Numbered from the stretch's first letter, positions 1 through 6,463 are shown. The stretch is DNA of 6,616 bases from Spirosoma sp. (GCA_025351545.1 JANXVQ010000460.1:1-6616), one strand, 5' to 3'. The notes: generated from the sequence alone by a model not told the origin. A program made the numbers and translations.

Positions 1-100
1 TGGTAGTTTAGCTGCGTAAAGAGTGCATATAACAGGCGTCATTCCACTAATTAGTGGAATGACGCCTGTTATATGCACTCTTTACGCAGCTAAACTACCA
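1..100. repeat. Perfect 100-bp palindrome (50-bp arms, no spacer)
   Basis: Bases 1-50 are the exact reverse complement of bases 51-100, with the centre between 50 and 51 (CTAA|TTAG). The right arm includes the stop codon and last sense codon of the symporter gene, so a transcript of that gene would end in a very long hairpin. There is no T-tract on either side within view, so it is not a standard intrinsic terminator. Symmetry runs right up to base 1, so the true arm length cannot be seen. It could be a natural inverted repeat, one end of a larger inverted duplication, or a fold-back artefact at a contig end. Confidence 0.95.
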
Positions 101-1792
101 AAGCCGAACGTACAGAACTGTGATGAGCAATATAATAATAACGGCTAAGGCTGTTGCTGATGGTGTCAGACGGAACATGCGGGCATCAATAGCAAAGGCT
201 TTGGGGTTGATAGCCGGACCTACCAGACTAATAGCAACCATAAGCAGTATGGTAAAGAAAAATGCCCAGCCCATGCAAATCAGGAATGGAATCTCGAAGC
301 CACCGTTGCCATTTGGGTAAGCCGTATATAACACCGTTTCATGACCAAACCACTCAGGAGCATAATTATTGAACAGGACAGCCAGAGCAAAACCTCCCAA
401 AATACCTGCCACGGCAGCCGCACCCGTGGTACGCTTCCAGAAGAAACCCAGGATAAATACGGCAAAAATAGCGGGACTAAGGTAGCCCGTATATTTCTGG
501 ATGAACGTAAAACCACCTTCCCGGCCAATACCCAGCGCATCCTGCCATGTCAGGGCAATAGACAACAGCATTGCCGCAAAAATAGTAATCCGCCCTACCC
601 AGACTAGTTGTGTTTGGCTAGCGTCTTTTTTGATGTATTTCTGGTAAATATCAAGCGTGAAAATCGTCGAAATAGAATTGGCTTTACCCGCCAGCGACGC
701 GACAATAGCGGCTGTCAAAGCCGCCATTGAAAGCCCTTTAAGACCGTTAGGCAGGAAGGATAAAATAGCGGAGTAAGCATTATCGGCGAGGAGTTTTCCC
801 CCCGGTGCCATTTCATTCTGGAGGCTACCGTTTTTGTACAGCACATAAGCGGCAATACCCGGTAGCATTACAATGAGGGGCATGAAAATTTTCAGCAACG
901 CGGCAAAAAGAATACCGGTACGAGCAGTTTTCAGGTCGGCACCGAGGGCGCGTTGGGTGATGTACTGGTTACACCCCCAATAGTTCAGGTTCACAATCCA
1001 GATCCCGGCAAAATACATCGCCATACCGGGTAAGGTCAGGTATTTATTTATGTCAACCTGGGATGTATTTGGGCCGGGCTTCTCGAAAATCATGTGGAAG
1101 TGATCGTCGGCATCAACCATCATGGCTGAGAAACCGGCAATAACATCATTGCCAAGACCGAATTTCTGGCTCACTGAAGTGAGAGCAATATAAGAAGTTA
1201 CTAAGCCCCCTATGATGAGTACCGCTACTTGTACTACGTCTGTATAGCCAATGACTTTCATGCCGCCCAGCGTGATAATGATGGCGAACAGGCTAAGGCC
1301 AATAACGATAAAATGGAACGAGTCGCCACCAACTAACGTGCTGATTGCTAGGGACCCTAAGAAAAGGATGGATGTTAGATTAACAAATACATACAGAAAC
1401 AGCCAGAAAATGGCCATAATCAGACTAACCGTTTCGTTATACCGGGTTTTCAAAAACTGCGGCATCGTGTAGATGTGGTTTTTGAGATAAATCGGCATAA
1501 ACCAGACAGCCACAATAATTAAGGCGATAGCCGCAAACCACTCATACACAGCAACGGCAACCCCGAAGGTGAAGCCATTTCCCGACATACCAATAAACTG
1601 CTCTGCCGAAATATTTGAGGCAATCATTGAGGCCCCAATAGCCCACCACGTTAGCGATCCCTCGGCCAGAAAAAAGTCTTTCGTGTCAAGTTTAGTGGTT
1701 TGTTTTCGTTTGTAAATCCAGTATCCATAGGAGGAAACGCCAATGAAATACAGAAAGAAAATAATGTAGTCAATTTGGTTAAGTTGGTTCAT
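95..1792 (-). CDS. Sodium/solute symporter, SSS (SLC5) family, vSGLT-like
   Basis: This inner-membrane transporter imports a solute, probably a sugar, driven by the sodium gradient. The 565-residue product closely follows Vibrio SGLT along its length. An N-terminal membrane helix (about 8-26) is followed by the signature around 39-88 (FFLAEGSLTWW, ASNISAEQFIGMSG, YEW), then a run of hydrophobic helices giving about 14 segments. Residues matching the vSGLT galactose site are present: N60, Q65, E84, N268, gate Y271 and K301. S366 matches a sodium-site serine. Position 88 is Ala where vSGLT has Ser91. The hydrophobic end finishing in VRLW resembles the family terminus, so the gene looks complete even though its stop lies in the palindrome. 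I chose the ATG at 1790-1792 because it starts just before the first helix; an upstream TTG at 1838-1840 would add 16 uncharacteristic residues. No Shine-Dalgarno sequence or promoter was recognised. The exact substrate is unknown. Confidence 0.93.
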   Translation of the reverse strand: MNQLNQIDYIIFFLYFIGVSSYGYWIYKRKQTTKLDTKDFFLAEGSLTWWAIGASMIASNISAEQFIGMSGNGFTFGVAVAVYEWFAAIALIIVAVWFMPIYLKNHIYTMPQFLKTRYNETVSLIMAIFWLFLYVFVNLTSILFLGSLAISTLVGGDSFHFIVIGLSLFAIIITLGGMKVIGYTDVVQVAVLIIGGLVTSYIALTSVSQKFGLGNDVIAGFSAMMVDADDHFHMIFEKPGPNTSQVDINKYLTLPGMAMYFAGIWIVNLNYWGCNQYITQRALGADLKTARTGILFAALLKIFMPLIVMLPGIAAYVLYKNGSLQNEMAPGGKLLADNAYSAILSFLPNGLKGLSMAALTAAIVASLAGKANSISTIFTLDIYQKYIKKDASQTQLVWVGRITIFAAMLLSIALTWQDALGIGREGGFTFIQKYTGYLSPAIFAVFILGFFWKRTTGAAAVAGILGGFALAVLFNNYAPEWFGHETVLYTAYPNGNGGFEIPFLICMGWAFFFTILLMVAISLVGPAINPKAFAIDARMFRLTPSATALAVIIILLITVLYVRLW

Positions 1793-1911
1793 TGTCGAAT
1801 TCAGGAAATTAGTTTTGGAAATCAGCTTGTAAAAAAGCAATTATTTCTCCAAATAGGCTTACCCTCTGGTAAAATCATTTGAAGATTTATGAAGTCAGTA
1901 GTACAAGTGGG

Positions 1912-1943
1912 TTGATAATTAGAGGCCTACAAATATGATTTTG
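1912..1943 (+). promoter_or_regulatory. Weak candidate promoter for the arginine deiminase gene
   Basis: TTG at 1912-1914 is followed after 21 bases by TGATTTTG at 1936-1943, one mismatch from the Bacteroidota -7 element TAnnTTTG. It would leave a leader of about 60 bases before the ATG at 2008. It lies in the 215-base region shared with the divergent symporter gene, for which I found no matching promoter on the minus strand. The mismatch in a key position keeps confidence low. Confidence 0.3.
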
Positions 1944-2007
1944 TTAAATAAACATTACTTATAATGGGCTGTATGCCTGTTTCTTAAGCCTAACGTTGAA
2001 TTGCTAT

Positions 2008-3513
2008 ATGGAAAATGAAAAAAACACGGTTGTTACCCAGTTAACAACGCTCGAAAAAGCGACTCAATCGCCTGCTTCATTACCCATAAATGTCTCGTCT
2101 GAAATCGGTACACTCCGGCGGCTGCTCATTCACAGCCCCGACCGTGGCTTAGGTAAAGTAGTGCCCTCAAAGGCTCAGGACTGGCTTTTTGAAGATATCG
2201 TGCATCTGGATATGATGCGCCGGGACGAATATGATTACTACGTTAAGATTCTGTTGTATTTCCTGGACCCCGATAAAGTACGGGGTAAAATAGCTGATCT
2301 CGGACCTGATTCTGACCGGTTATTTTTCAAACCCGACCATGTCGATTATTTCAAGTCCGATAAGGTAATCGATATTCAATGCCTGCTTTCCGATATTCTG
2401 GGGGATGAGGTTATCCGAACGCGTCTGATTGCGGCCATCTGCGGTATTGAACGGACGTCGTTTCGAACGCAGCAGCATTTGAGTCAGTACGAACCGACTG
2501 AACTGGCGAAAATCATGATTTCGGGGTCGCTGCCCGACTTGACGATGCTTTTTGCGCCGTTGCCTAATTTCATCTTTACACGTGATATTGGCATTGTTAT
2601 CAACGACCATATTCTGCTTAACAAACCAGCCAAACTGGCCCGCACCCGCGAGGCTTTACTGGCTCAGTATATTTTTTTCAATCACCCGCTCTTTGCTGAT
2701 TATCGGGAAAGAATACTTGAGATTCCCGATAATGAACACGCTTTTCTACTGCCCGATGCTGACACAAATCGGGATGTAACGCGCACAACGCTCGAAGGGG
2801 GCGATGTGATGATGATTGGCAAACGCCATTTGATTGTTGGGGTTAGTGAACGTACTACCCTATACGCGGCTCAGCAGGTAATGCGACTTGTATTCAGTAA
2901 GAACGTAGTGGACAAGGTTACAATTCTTCAAATTCCGAAAAAGCGCGATTACATGCACATAGACACGGTTTTTACGCAGGTAAAACGAAATGTATGGGTC
3001 TTGCTGGGATCATTGGCCCGCACGGGTGATGAAAGTAAAAAGCGTGATGTTATTCATTTCTTCGCGCCCAAGGATGTGTCGGAAGATCTGAAAATCATGC
3101 AATTCACCAAAGGGTTGGAACACAAACCTATCGAAATCGAAAACCTCGAAGACTTACTGATCGACATCAGTAAAAATGACCTCGGCGCTACCGATCCCGT
3201 ACAATTTATTTACTCCGGCAACAACGAGTTTCCGTTTGGTGCGCGGGAGCAGTGGACGGATTCCTGCAATTTGCTAGCCTTAAAAGACGGTGTTGTGGTG
3301 GGGTATGACCGCAATGAAAAAACGGCCGATGCTTTCCGGGAAGCTGGGTTTGAGGTGATCGGGGTTGCCAAATTACTGGCGCGTTTCGAACGGGGCGAAT
3401 CCGCTCCCGAAACTACCGAAAACACGTTTATCATGCTGCCTTCGGCTGAGTTAAGCCGGGCGCGGGGTGGGTCGCACTGTATGAGTCTGCCACTTCTGCG
3501 CGACGAAATTTGA
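2008..3513 (+). CDS. Arginine deiminase family protein (ArcA-like)
   Basis: Predicted cytosolic hydrolase converting L-arginine to L-citrulline and ammonia. The 501-residue product carries the deiminase landmarks in order: SEIGTLRRLLIHSP (31-44), PNFIFTRD ending in D193, LEGGD with E263, SERT with R282, MHIDTVFT with H317 and D319, REQW (413-416) and RGGSHCM with R486 and nucleophile C491. The Cys/His/Glu/Asp catalytic set is therefore intact, and R282 and R486 match arginines that hold the substrate carboxylate in characterised deiminases, which favours free arginine as substrate. It is about 90 residues longer than classical ArcA (about 410), with an N-terminal extension and internal insertions. 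His490 precedes the catalytic Cys where ArcA usually has Arg. I chose the ATG at 2008; an in-frame TTG at 1996 would add four residues. The next gene, ctlX, supports a role in arginine/citrulline breakdown. A peptidyl or modified-arginine substrate cannot be excluded. Confidence 0.85.
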   Translation: MENEKNTVVTQLTTLEKATQSPASLPINVSSEIGTLRRLLIHSPDRGLGKVVPSKAQDWLFEDIVHLDMMRRDEYDYYVKILLYFLDPDKVRGKIADLGPDSDRLFFKPDHVDYFKSDKVIDIQCLLSDILGDEVIRTRLIAAICGIERTSFRTQQHLSQYEPTELAKIMISGSLPDLTMLFAPLPNFIFTRDIGIVINDHILLNKPAKLARTREALLAQYIFFNHPLFADYRERILEIPDNEHAFLLPDADTNRDVTRTTLEGGDVMMIGKRHLIVGVSERTTLYAAQQVMRLVFSKNVVDKVTILQIPKKRDYMHIDTVFTQVKRNVWVLLGSLARTGDESKKRDVIHFFAPKDVSEDLKIMQFTKGLEHKPIEIENLEDLLIDISKNDLGATDPVQFIYSGNNEFPFGAREQWTDSCNLLALKDGVVVGYDRNEKTADAFREAGFEVIGVAKLLARFERGESAPETTENTFIMLPSAELSRARGGSHCMSLPLLRDEI

Positions 3514-3542
3514 AAAGCTCAGTGTTTTATTTAAAAGCTGTT

Positions 3543-3578
3543 CAAATGCCTGTTGTCTAACCAGATTACAGGCATTTG
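3543..3578 (+). terminator. Hairpin after the deiminase gene, possible terminator
   Basis: An 11-bp perfect stem (3543-3553 with 3568-3578, CAAATGCCTGT arms) encloses a 14-base loop, beginning 30 bases after the deiminase stop. The following bases (TATTT) are only moderately T-rich, so termination would be weak or partial. It is directly followed by a second hairpin. Confidence 0.5.
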
Positions 3579-3614
3579 TATTTGGTCAGGCGATCAAGAG
3601 AGTTTGACCAAATA
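3579..3614. repeat. Second inverted repeat between the deiminase gene and ctlX
   Basis: A perfect 10-bp inverted repeat (TATTTGGTCA at 3579-3588, TGACCAAATA at 3605-3614) with a 16-base spacer starts at the base after the previous hairpin ends. No T-tract follows. It could be a second RNA hairpin or a dimeric operator controlling ctlX, since it lies about 90 bases before that start codon. Confidence 0.5.
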
Positions 3615-3668
3615 GGCGAATCATGTTAACTTGCTGCCTCAATCCACGGGTTGATCGCATTCCAATTG

Positions 3669-3701
3669 CTTACCACTGGCTTACCATCTTTTTACCAATT
3701 A
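3669..3701 (+). promoter_or_regulatory. Three 11-bp-phased TTACCA direct repeats before ctlX
   Basis: TTACCA occurs at 3670, 3681 and 3692, exactly 11 bases apart, in the units CTTACCACTGG, CTTACCATCTT and TTTACCAATTA. A degenerate copy (ATTCCA, 4 of 6 matches) falls in the same phase at 3659. The array ends four bases before the ctlX ATG. Helical phasing suggests cooperative binding of a regulator to one face of the DNA, but the position close to the start codon would also allow an RNA-level role. The repeat is seen directly; its function is inferred. Confidence 0.5.
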
Positions 3702-3705
3702 GTCC

Positions 3706-4635
3706 ATGCAATCACAGGCTACTTCCCGTATTTTAATGATTCGTCCGGTCAACTTCGGTTTTAACACCGAAACTGCCGAATCGAATGCGTTTCAGGATAT
3801 TAAACTGGCTGCACAAACGAAGAATATAGCCCAGGAAGATGCCCGGAGCGAGTTCGACGAAATGGCGCGTCAGCTCCAGGCTATTGGCGTAGATGTGATG
3901 GTCTGCGACGATACCATCGAGCCTTATACGCCCGACTCCATTTTTCCTAACAACTGGGTTTCCTTTCACGCCAGCGGAACGGTGGTGCTTTATCCAATGC
4001 AAGCCGAAAATCGTCGGCTCGAACGTCGGCAGGATATCATCGACGACCTTGCCGAAAATTTTCATGTTGCCAAAATTATTGACCTGACCCATTTTGAGCA
4101 GGAAGGTAAATTTCTGGAAGGCACCGGGAGCCTGGTGCTCGACCGGATGAACCGGGTTGCATTTGCCAGCCTGTCGCCCCGAACCCATCCTGATGTACTG
4201 GCCGAATTCGGTCGACAGACCGGATACCGAACTGTGTCATTCCACTCGACCGATGCGGGTGGTAAGGCTATTTACCATACCAATGTGCTCATGTGCATTG
4301 GTGACACGTTTGCCGTAATCTGCCTGTCGGCCATTAGTGATCCCGACGAGCGATTAATGGTGCGCCAGGAACTGGAAAAGCTGAACAAGCGCATAATTGA
4401 TATTTCGCTGGAGCAAATGGCCAGTTTTGCGGGTAATATGCTGATGGTTCATACCCAGAAGGGTCAGAAATTACTGGTAATGTCTACGCGGGCCTTTGAA
4501 TCGCTGACCCCCAAACAGCTTGACCTTTTAGATGATTATGCCACGCTGCTTCACTTCGACCTGTCGATGATTGAAGGCAACGGAGGAGGGTCGGCTCGTT
4601 GTATGATGGTAGAGGTTCATCTGCCAAGGAATTAA
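3706..4635 (+). CDS. ctlX: Citrulline utilization hydrolase CtlX (DDAH-like amidinohydrolase)
   Basis: Predicted cytosolic citrulline hydrolase releasing ornithine, CO2 and ammonia. It belongs to the guanidino-group-modifying superfamily, on the branch related to eukaryotic-type dimethylarginine dimethylaminohydrolases. The 309-residue product shows the family pattern: MIRPVNFGFN near the N-terminus (11-20), DSIFPNNWVSFH (77-88, D77 as active-site acid), NRRLERR (102-108), FLEGTGS with E138, LSPRTH (156-161), YHTNV with catalytic H191, and GGGSARCM with nucleophile C299 near the C-terminus. All catalytic positions are kept and the length is typical. The start agrees with the short lead-in before MIRP usual in this family. 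It lies 192 bases after the deiminase gene on the same strand, separated by hairpins, so it may have its own promoter. Its neighbour would supply its substrate. The remaining doubt is whether citrulline, rather than a methylated arginine or another ureido compound, is the true substrate. Confidence 0.87.
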   Translation: MQSQATSRILMIRPVNFGFNTETAESNAFQDIKLAAQTKNIAQEDARSEFDEMARQLQAIGVDVMVCDDTIEPYTPDSIFPNNWVSFHASGTVVLYPMQAENRRLERRQDIIDDLAENFHVAKIIDLTHFEQEGKFLEGTGSLVLDRMNRVAFASLSPRTHPDVLAEFGRQTGYRTVSFHSTDAGGKAIYHTNVLMCIGDTFAVICLSAISDPDERLMVRQELEKLNKRIIDISLEQMASFAGNMLMVHTQKGQKLLVMSTRAFESLTPKQLDLLDDYATLLHFDLSMIEGNGGGSARCMMVEVHLPRN

Positions 4636-4682
4636 GAAAACGATTTCGATGCGCAGATACAATAGAAATAGTTACGCTTTAA

Positions 4683-4715
4683 AGGCCACGAAAAGAATCG
4701 TGGCCTGACCTTTTT
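4683..4715 (+). terminator. Intrinsic terminator after ctlX
   Basis: A 9-bp perfect GC-containing stem (AGGCCACGA at 4683-4691, TCGTGGCCT at 4698-4706) with a 6-base loop is followed by GACC and then TTTTT at 4711-4715. It lies 47 bases after the ctlX stop and separates the arginine/citrulline genes from the MarR operon. Confidence 0.85.
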
Positions 4716-4722
4716 CTTAATG

Positions 4723-4738
4723 TTGCTTGCACATACAA
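4723..4738 (+). promoter_or_regulatory. Candidate MarR operator, copy 1
   Basis: TTGCTTGCACATACAA matches 15 of 16 bases at 5261-5276, in front of the next gene. The core TTGCAC/ATACAA is a partial dyad (TTG...CAA ends, 8 of 12 positions symmetric), as expected for a MarR dimer. It covers the -33 TTG of the marR promoter, so binding would block RNA polymerase and give autorepression. The repeat is seen; regulator identity is inferred. Confidence 0.6.
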
Positions 4739-4757
4739 ATATAGTTTTATACCTTTG
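4727..4757 (+). promoter_or_regulatory. Bacteroidota-type promoter of the MarR gene
   Basis: TTG at 4727-4729, a 20-base spacer and TACCTTTG at 4750-4757 give a perfect TTG/TAnnTTTG promoter as used by the primary sigma factor of Bacteroidota. Transcription would start a few bases after 4757, leaving a leader of about 10 bases before the ATG at 4773. Confidence 0.8.
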
Positions 4758-4772
4758 TCATCATAGTAGAAA

Positions 4773-5243
4773 ATGGATATGATAACCGAAGGAAAAATAA
4801 CTGCCATAGCCGAAAAGTCTGCAACACGGTACAATGCTTGTTTGCTGTTCTCGGCGAATGCATTGTCCAGGGCTATTACGGCGATCGGCGATGAAGAGTT
4901 TGGCCGGTTTGGCTTATGTTATTCTCATGCTTATATACTATGTGAAGTCGTGGGTCAGCCGGGTATAACGCCATCTGAGCTAAGCGAAACACTCTATTTA
5001 ACCCCATCGACAATTACTCGTCTGGTCGAAAAACTGGAACAGAAACACTTGGTCCGGCGTGAGTCGGAGGGGAAGAAAACGCTGATTTATCCAACCGCCG
5101 AGGGAGCAAAACTTCAACCTGAAGTTTCAGTAGCCTGGGACCGTGTGGGAACGCGCTATTCGCAGTTAATTGGCGAAAATAACGTCTGCCAGTTAACCCA
5201 ACAGGTATTCAAGGCCGCAAAAGCATTGGGCGAAGCCCTGTAA
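4773..5243 (+). CDS. MarR family transcriptional regulator
   Basis: Predicted dimeric DNA-binding regulator, 156 residues, the usual MarR length. N- and C-terminal helices (about 8-38 and 113-155) would form the dimer interface around a winged helix-turn-helix: a helix at 50-62, ITPSELSETLYL (65-76), recognition helix LTPSTITRLVEKLEQ (76-90) and the wing RRESEGKKTLIYPT (95-108), followed by TAEGAKL. Cysteines at 23, 49, 57 and 139 exist, but no known redox-sensor pattern is recognised. The gene is the first of a probable three-gene unit; the small gene begins 47 bases downstream. Two copies of a shared 16-bp box flank the gene, in its own promoter and in front of the small gene, which suggests it represses both. 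The ligand is unknown. The start is set by the perfect promoter just upstream; ATG at 4779 is a less likely alternative. Confidence 0.93.
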   Translation: MDMITEGKITAIAEKSATRYNACLLFSANALSRAITAIGDEEFGRFGLCYSHAYILCEVVGQPGITPSELSETLYLTPSTITRLVEKLEQKHLVRRESEGKKTLIYPTAEGAKLQPEVSVAWDRVGTRYSQLIGENNVCQLTQQVFKAAKALGEAL

Positions 5244-5255
5244 AAAATTTACCAA

Positions 5256-5263
5256 TAAATTTG
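5256..5263 (+). promoter_or_regulatory. Candidate -7 element before the small gene
   Basis: TAAATTTG is a perfect match to the Bacteroidota TAnnTTTG element, 27 bases before the ATG at 5291. No TTG lies at the proper distance upstream (the nearest, at 5226-5228, is 27 bases away), so the promoter may be weak or need help. The second MarR box starts inside it (5261) and would cover the transcription start. Confidence 0.5.
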
Positions 5264-5276
5264 TTTGCACATACAA
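5261..5276 (+). promoter_or_regulatory. Candidate MarR operator, copy 2
   Basis: TTGTTTGCACATACAA differs from the copy at 4723-4738 by one base. Here it overlaps the end of a -7 element and the expected transcription start, a classic repressor position. It would allow control of the small gene and the dehydrogenase independently of read-through from marR. Confidence 0.6.
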
Positions 5277-5290
5277 TAAAACCAACCGCC

Positions 5291-5500
5291 ATGAAAACGA
5301 ACGAAGAAACCATAGGATTAGTAAGTGGTCACGCATCCGAAGCCACAAAAGATATTTGCCGGTCGCTGGCTAAAAATGGCATTTCAGCTATTGTTGTGCA
5401 AAAAGAGAATGCCAGGCTTGAAGTAGAGGAATCCACGCATCATTGGTCAGGGCAACCGGGCAAAGATTTGTTTTTCAACGGTTGGAAACTACTGTTTTAA
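5291..5500 (+). CDS. Small protein, possible degenerate SDR N-terminus (69 aa)
   Basis: I do not recognise this as a named family. Residues 8-36 (TIGLVSG...ISAIVV) align without gaps with the first beta-alpha-beta of the dehydrogenase downstream (ALITG...FNLILL): hydrophobic strand, Gly13, a helix containing SLAKNG, second strand. However, the cofactor-binding TGxxxGIG pattern is replaced by SGHASEAT, so NAD(P) binding is unlikely. The rest (37-69) is polar and then ends in FFNGWKLLF, with no SDR counterpart. It may be a remnant of a duplicated, decayed dehydrogenase or a genuine short protein kept in the operon. It has its own -7 element and MarR box, begins with ATGAAAACG like the dehydrogenase gene, and ends 47 bases before it. 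The ATG at 5291 is preferred to a TTG at 5261 that lies inside the regulatory box. Translation is unproven. Confidence 0.55.
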   Translation: MKTNEETIGLVSGHASEATKDICRSLAKNGISAIVVQKENARLEVEESTHHWSGQPGKDLFFNGWKLLF

Positions 5501-5547
5501 TTAAATAATAACCTTTTCGATACTCTGAAGCCATTAATCTTAACCAA

Positions 5548-6390
5548 ATGAAAACGGCATTGATTACCGGCGCAAACGTCGGTATTGGGCTGGCAACAGC
5601 AAAAGTGCTGGCCCGGCGGGGATTCAACCTGATCCTGCTATGCCGGAATGAAACAAAAGGACAGGAAGCCGTAACGGCTATACAACGGATTAACCCCGCC
5701 GTAACGGTCGAGCTGGTTATAGCCGACCTGACCAATGTGGATTCGATACGCCGGGCAGCTCAACAGGTAATCACTACGCACCGCCAACTTGACGTTCTGA
5801 TTAATAATGCTGGCTTCTCGCCCGACAGAATTGAGTTCGTTGATAATGTTGAGAAGTCATTTTATGCCAACCACATTGGCCACTTTGTGCTGACCTATCA
5901 TTTACTGGATTTACTCAAAGCATCTGGCGAAGCTCGCGTCATTAATCTATCGTCGGCAGCTTATGCGCTAGGTAAAGCCGCGCGGTTTTTCCAGCGAAAC
6001 AAGAATTTGTCGCTGATGTCTGCGTATGGCGATGGTAAGCTGGCTAATATATTATTTACCAAAGAATTAGCCAAGCGCTATGCCGATGCGGGCATTACCG
6101 CTTTTGCCGTGCATCCGGGAGTTGTCAAGTCAAATTTCGGGAGCAATTTTACCGGCACTTTCCAAGTGCTGATGTCGCTGGCACGTCCTTTTATGCGAAC
6201 GCCGGAGCGGGGCGCTGAGACATCGGTCTATCTGGCGACGGCTCCCTTATCGGCTCTTGTAAAATTGGATGGGCAAGCGGGCGGATCAGGTGGTTTTTTT
6301 GCCGATTTAAACCCTAAACTGGCTAAGCACAGCGATAACACAAGCAAACAGGCCGCTGACTTATGGGCAAAAAGTTTAGCCTTCATATAA
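5548..6390 (+). CDS. Short-chain dehydrogenase/reductase (SDR), retinol dehydrogenase-like
   Basis: Predicted cytosolic NAD(P)-dependent oxidoreductase acting on an unknown carbonyl or alcohol. The 280-residue Rossmann protein shows the classical SDR signature: TGANVGIG at 7-14 for cofactor binding, R33 after the second strand (favouring NADP), D60 in IADLTN, NNAG at 86-89, N108 in the NHIGHF helix, S135/S136 in INLSS, and catalytic Y160 and K164 in YGDGK. HPGVV (189-193) follows as usual. This pattern, with NHIGHFVLT and HPGVVKSNF, is typical of retinol-dehydrogenase/WWOX-type SDRs; substrate cannot be read from it. It lies 47 bases after the small gene with no promoter or terminator between, so it is probably co-transcribed with it and controlled by the MarR protein. 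The ATG at 5548 places the glycine motif at the standard distance from the N-terminus. Confidence 0.93.
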   Translation: MKTALITGANVGIGLATAKVLARRGFNLILLCRNETKGQEAVTAIQRINPAVTVELVIADLTNVDSIRRAAQQVITTHRQLDVLINNAGFSPDRIEFVDNVEKSFYANHIGHFVLTYHLLDLLKASGEARVINLSSAAYALGKAARFFQRNKNLSLMSAYGDGKLANILFTKELAKRYADAGITAFAVHPGVVKSNFGSNFTGTFQVLMSLARPFMRTPERGAETSVYLATAPLSALVKLDGQAGGSGGFFADLNPKLAKHSDNTSKQAADLWAKSLAFI

Positions 6391-6443
6391 GTCAGTTTAT
6401 TATTGATTTGAACTAATTAACCGCTGAGAAGACCCTGTATTAG

Positions 6444-6463
6444 CCCACTGCTTTAGCGGTGGG
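6444..6463. repeat. REP-like hairpin, left copy
   Basis: CCCACTGC and GCGGTGGG form an 8-bp stem (one T-G pair) with a TTTA loop. It starts 53 bases after the dehydrogenase stop. The absence of a T-tract argues against a simple terminator. It is the inverted partner of 6559-6579. Confidence 0.6.

Noticed and set aside
95..1792. Symporter as an arginine or proline (PutP-type) transporter
   Set aside because: Its signature motifs and substrate-site residues follow vSGLT rather than PutP; neighbouring gene function alone is not enough.
1793..1840. N-terminal extension of the symporter from a TTG at 1838-1840
   Set aside because: The extra 16 residues precede a better ATG at 1790-1792 that matches the family N-terminus, and nothing supports use of the TTG.
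1996..2007. TTG start four codons upstream of the deiminase ATG
   Set aside because: The ATG at 2008 is the stronger start codon, and neither has a Shine-Dalgarno sequence to favour TTG.
3553..3584. Possible promoter TTG-N21-TGTATTTG for ctlX
   Set aside because: It has a mismatch in the -7 element, lies inside the first hairpin and would give a long leader; likely chance.
3733..4188. 151-codon open frame on the minus strand inside ctlX
   Set aside because: It is a shadow of the well-supported ctlX reading frame and shows no recognisable domain.
5228..5238. Small GGGC/GCCC hairpin at the end of the MarR gene
   Set aside because: Four base pairs inside the coding end, followed by A-rich rather than T-rich sequence, so not a terminator.
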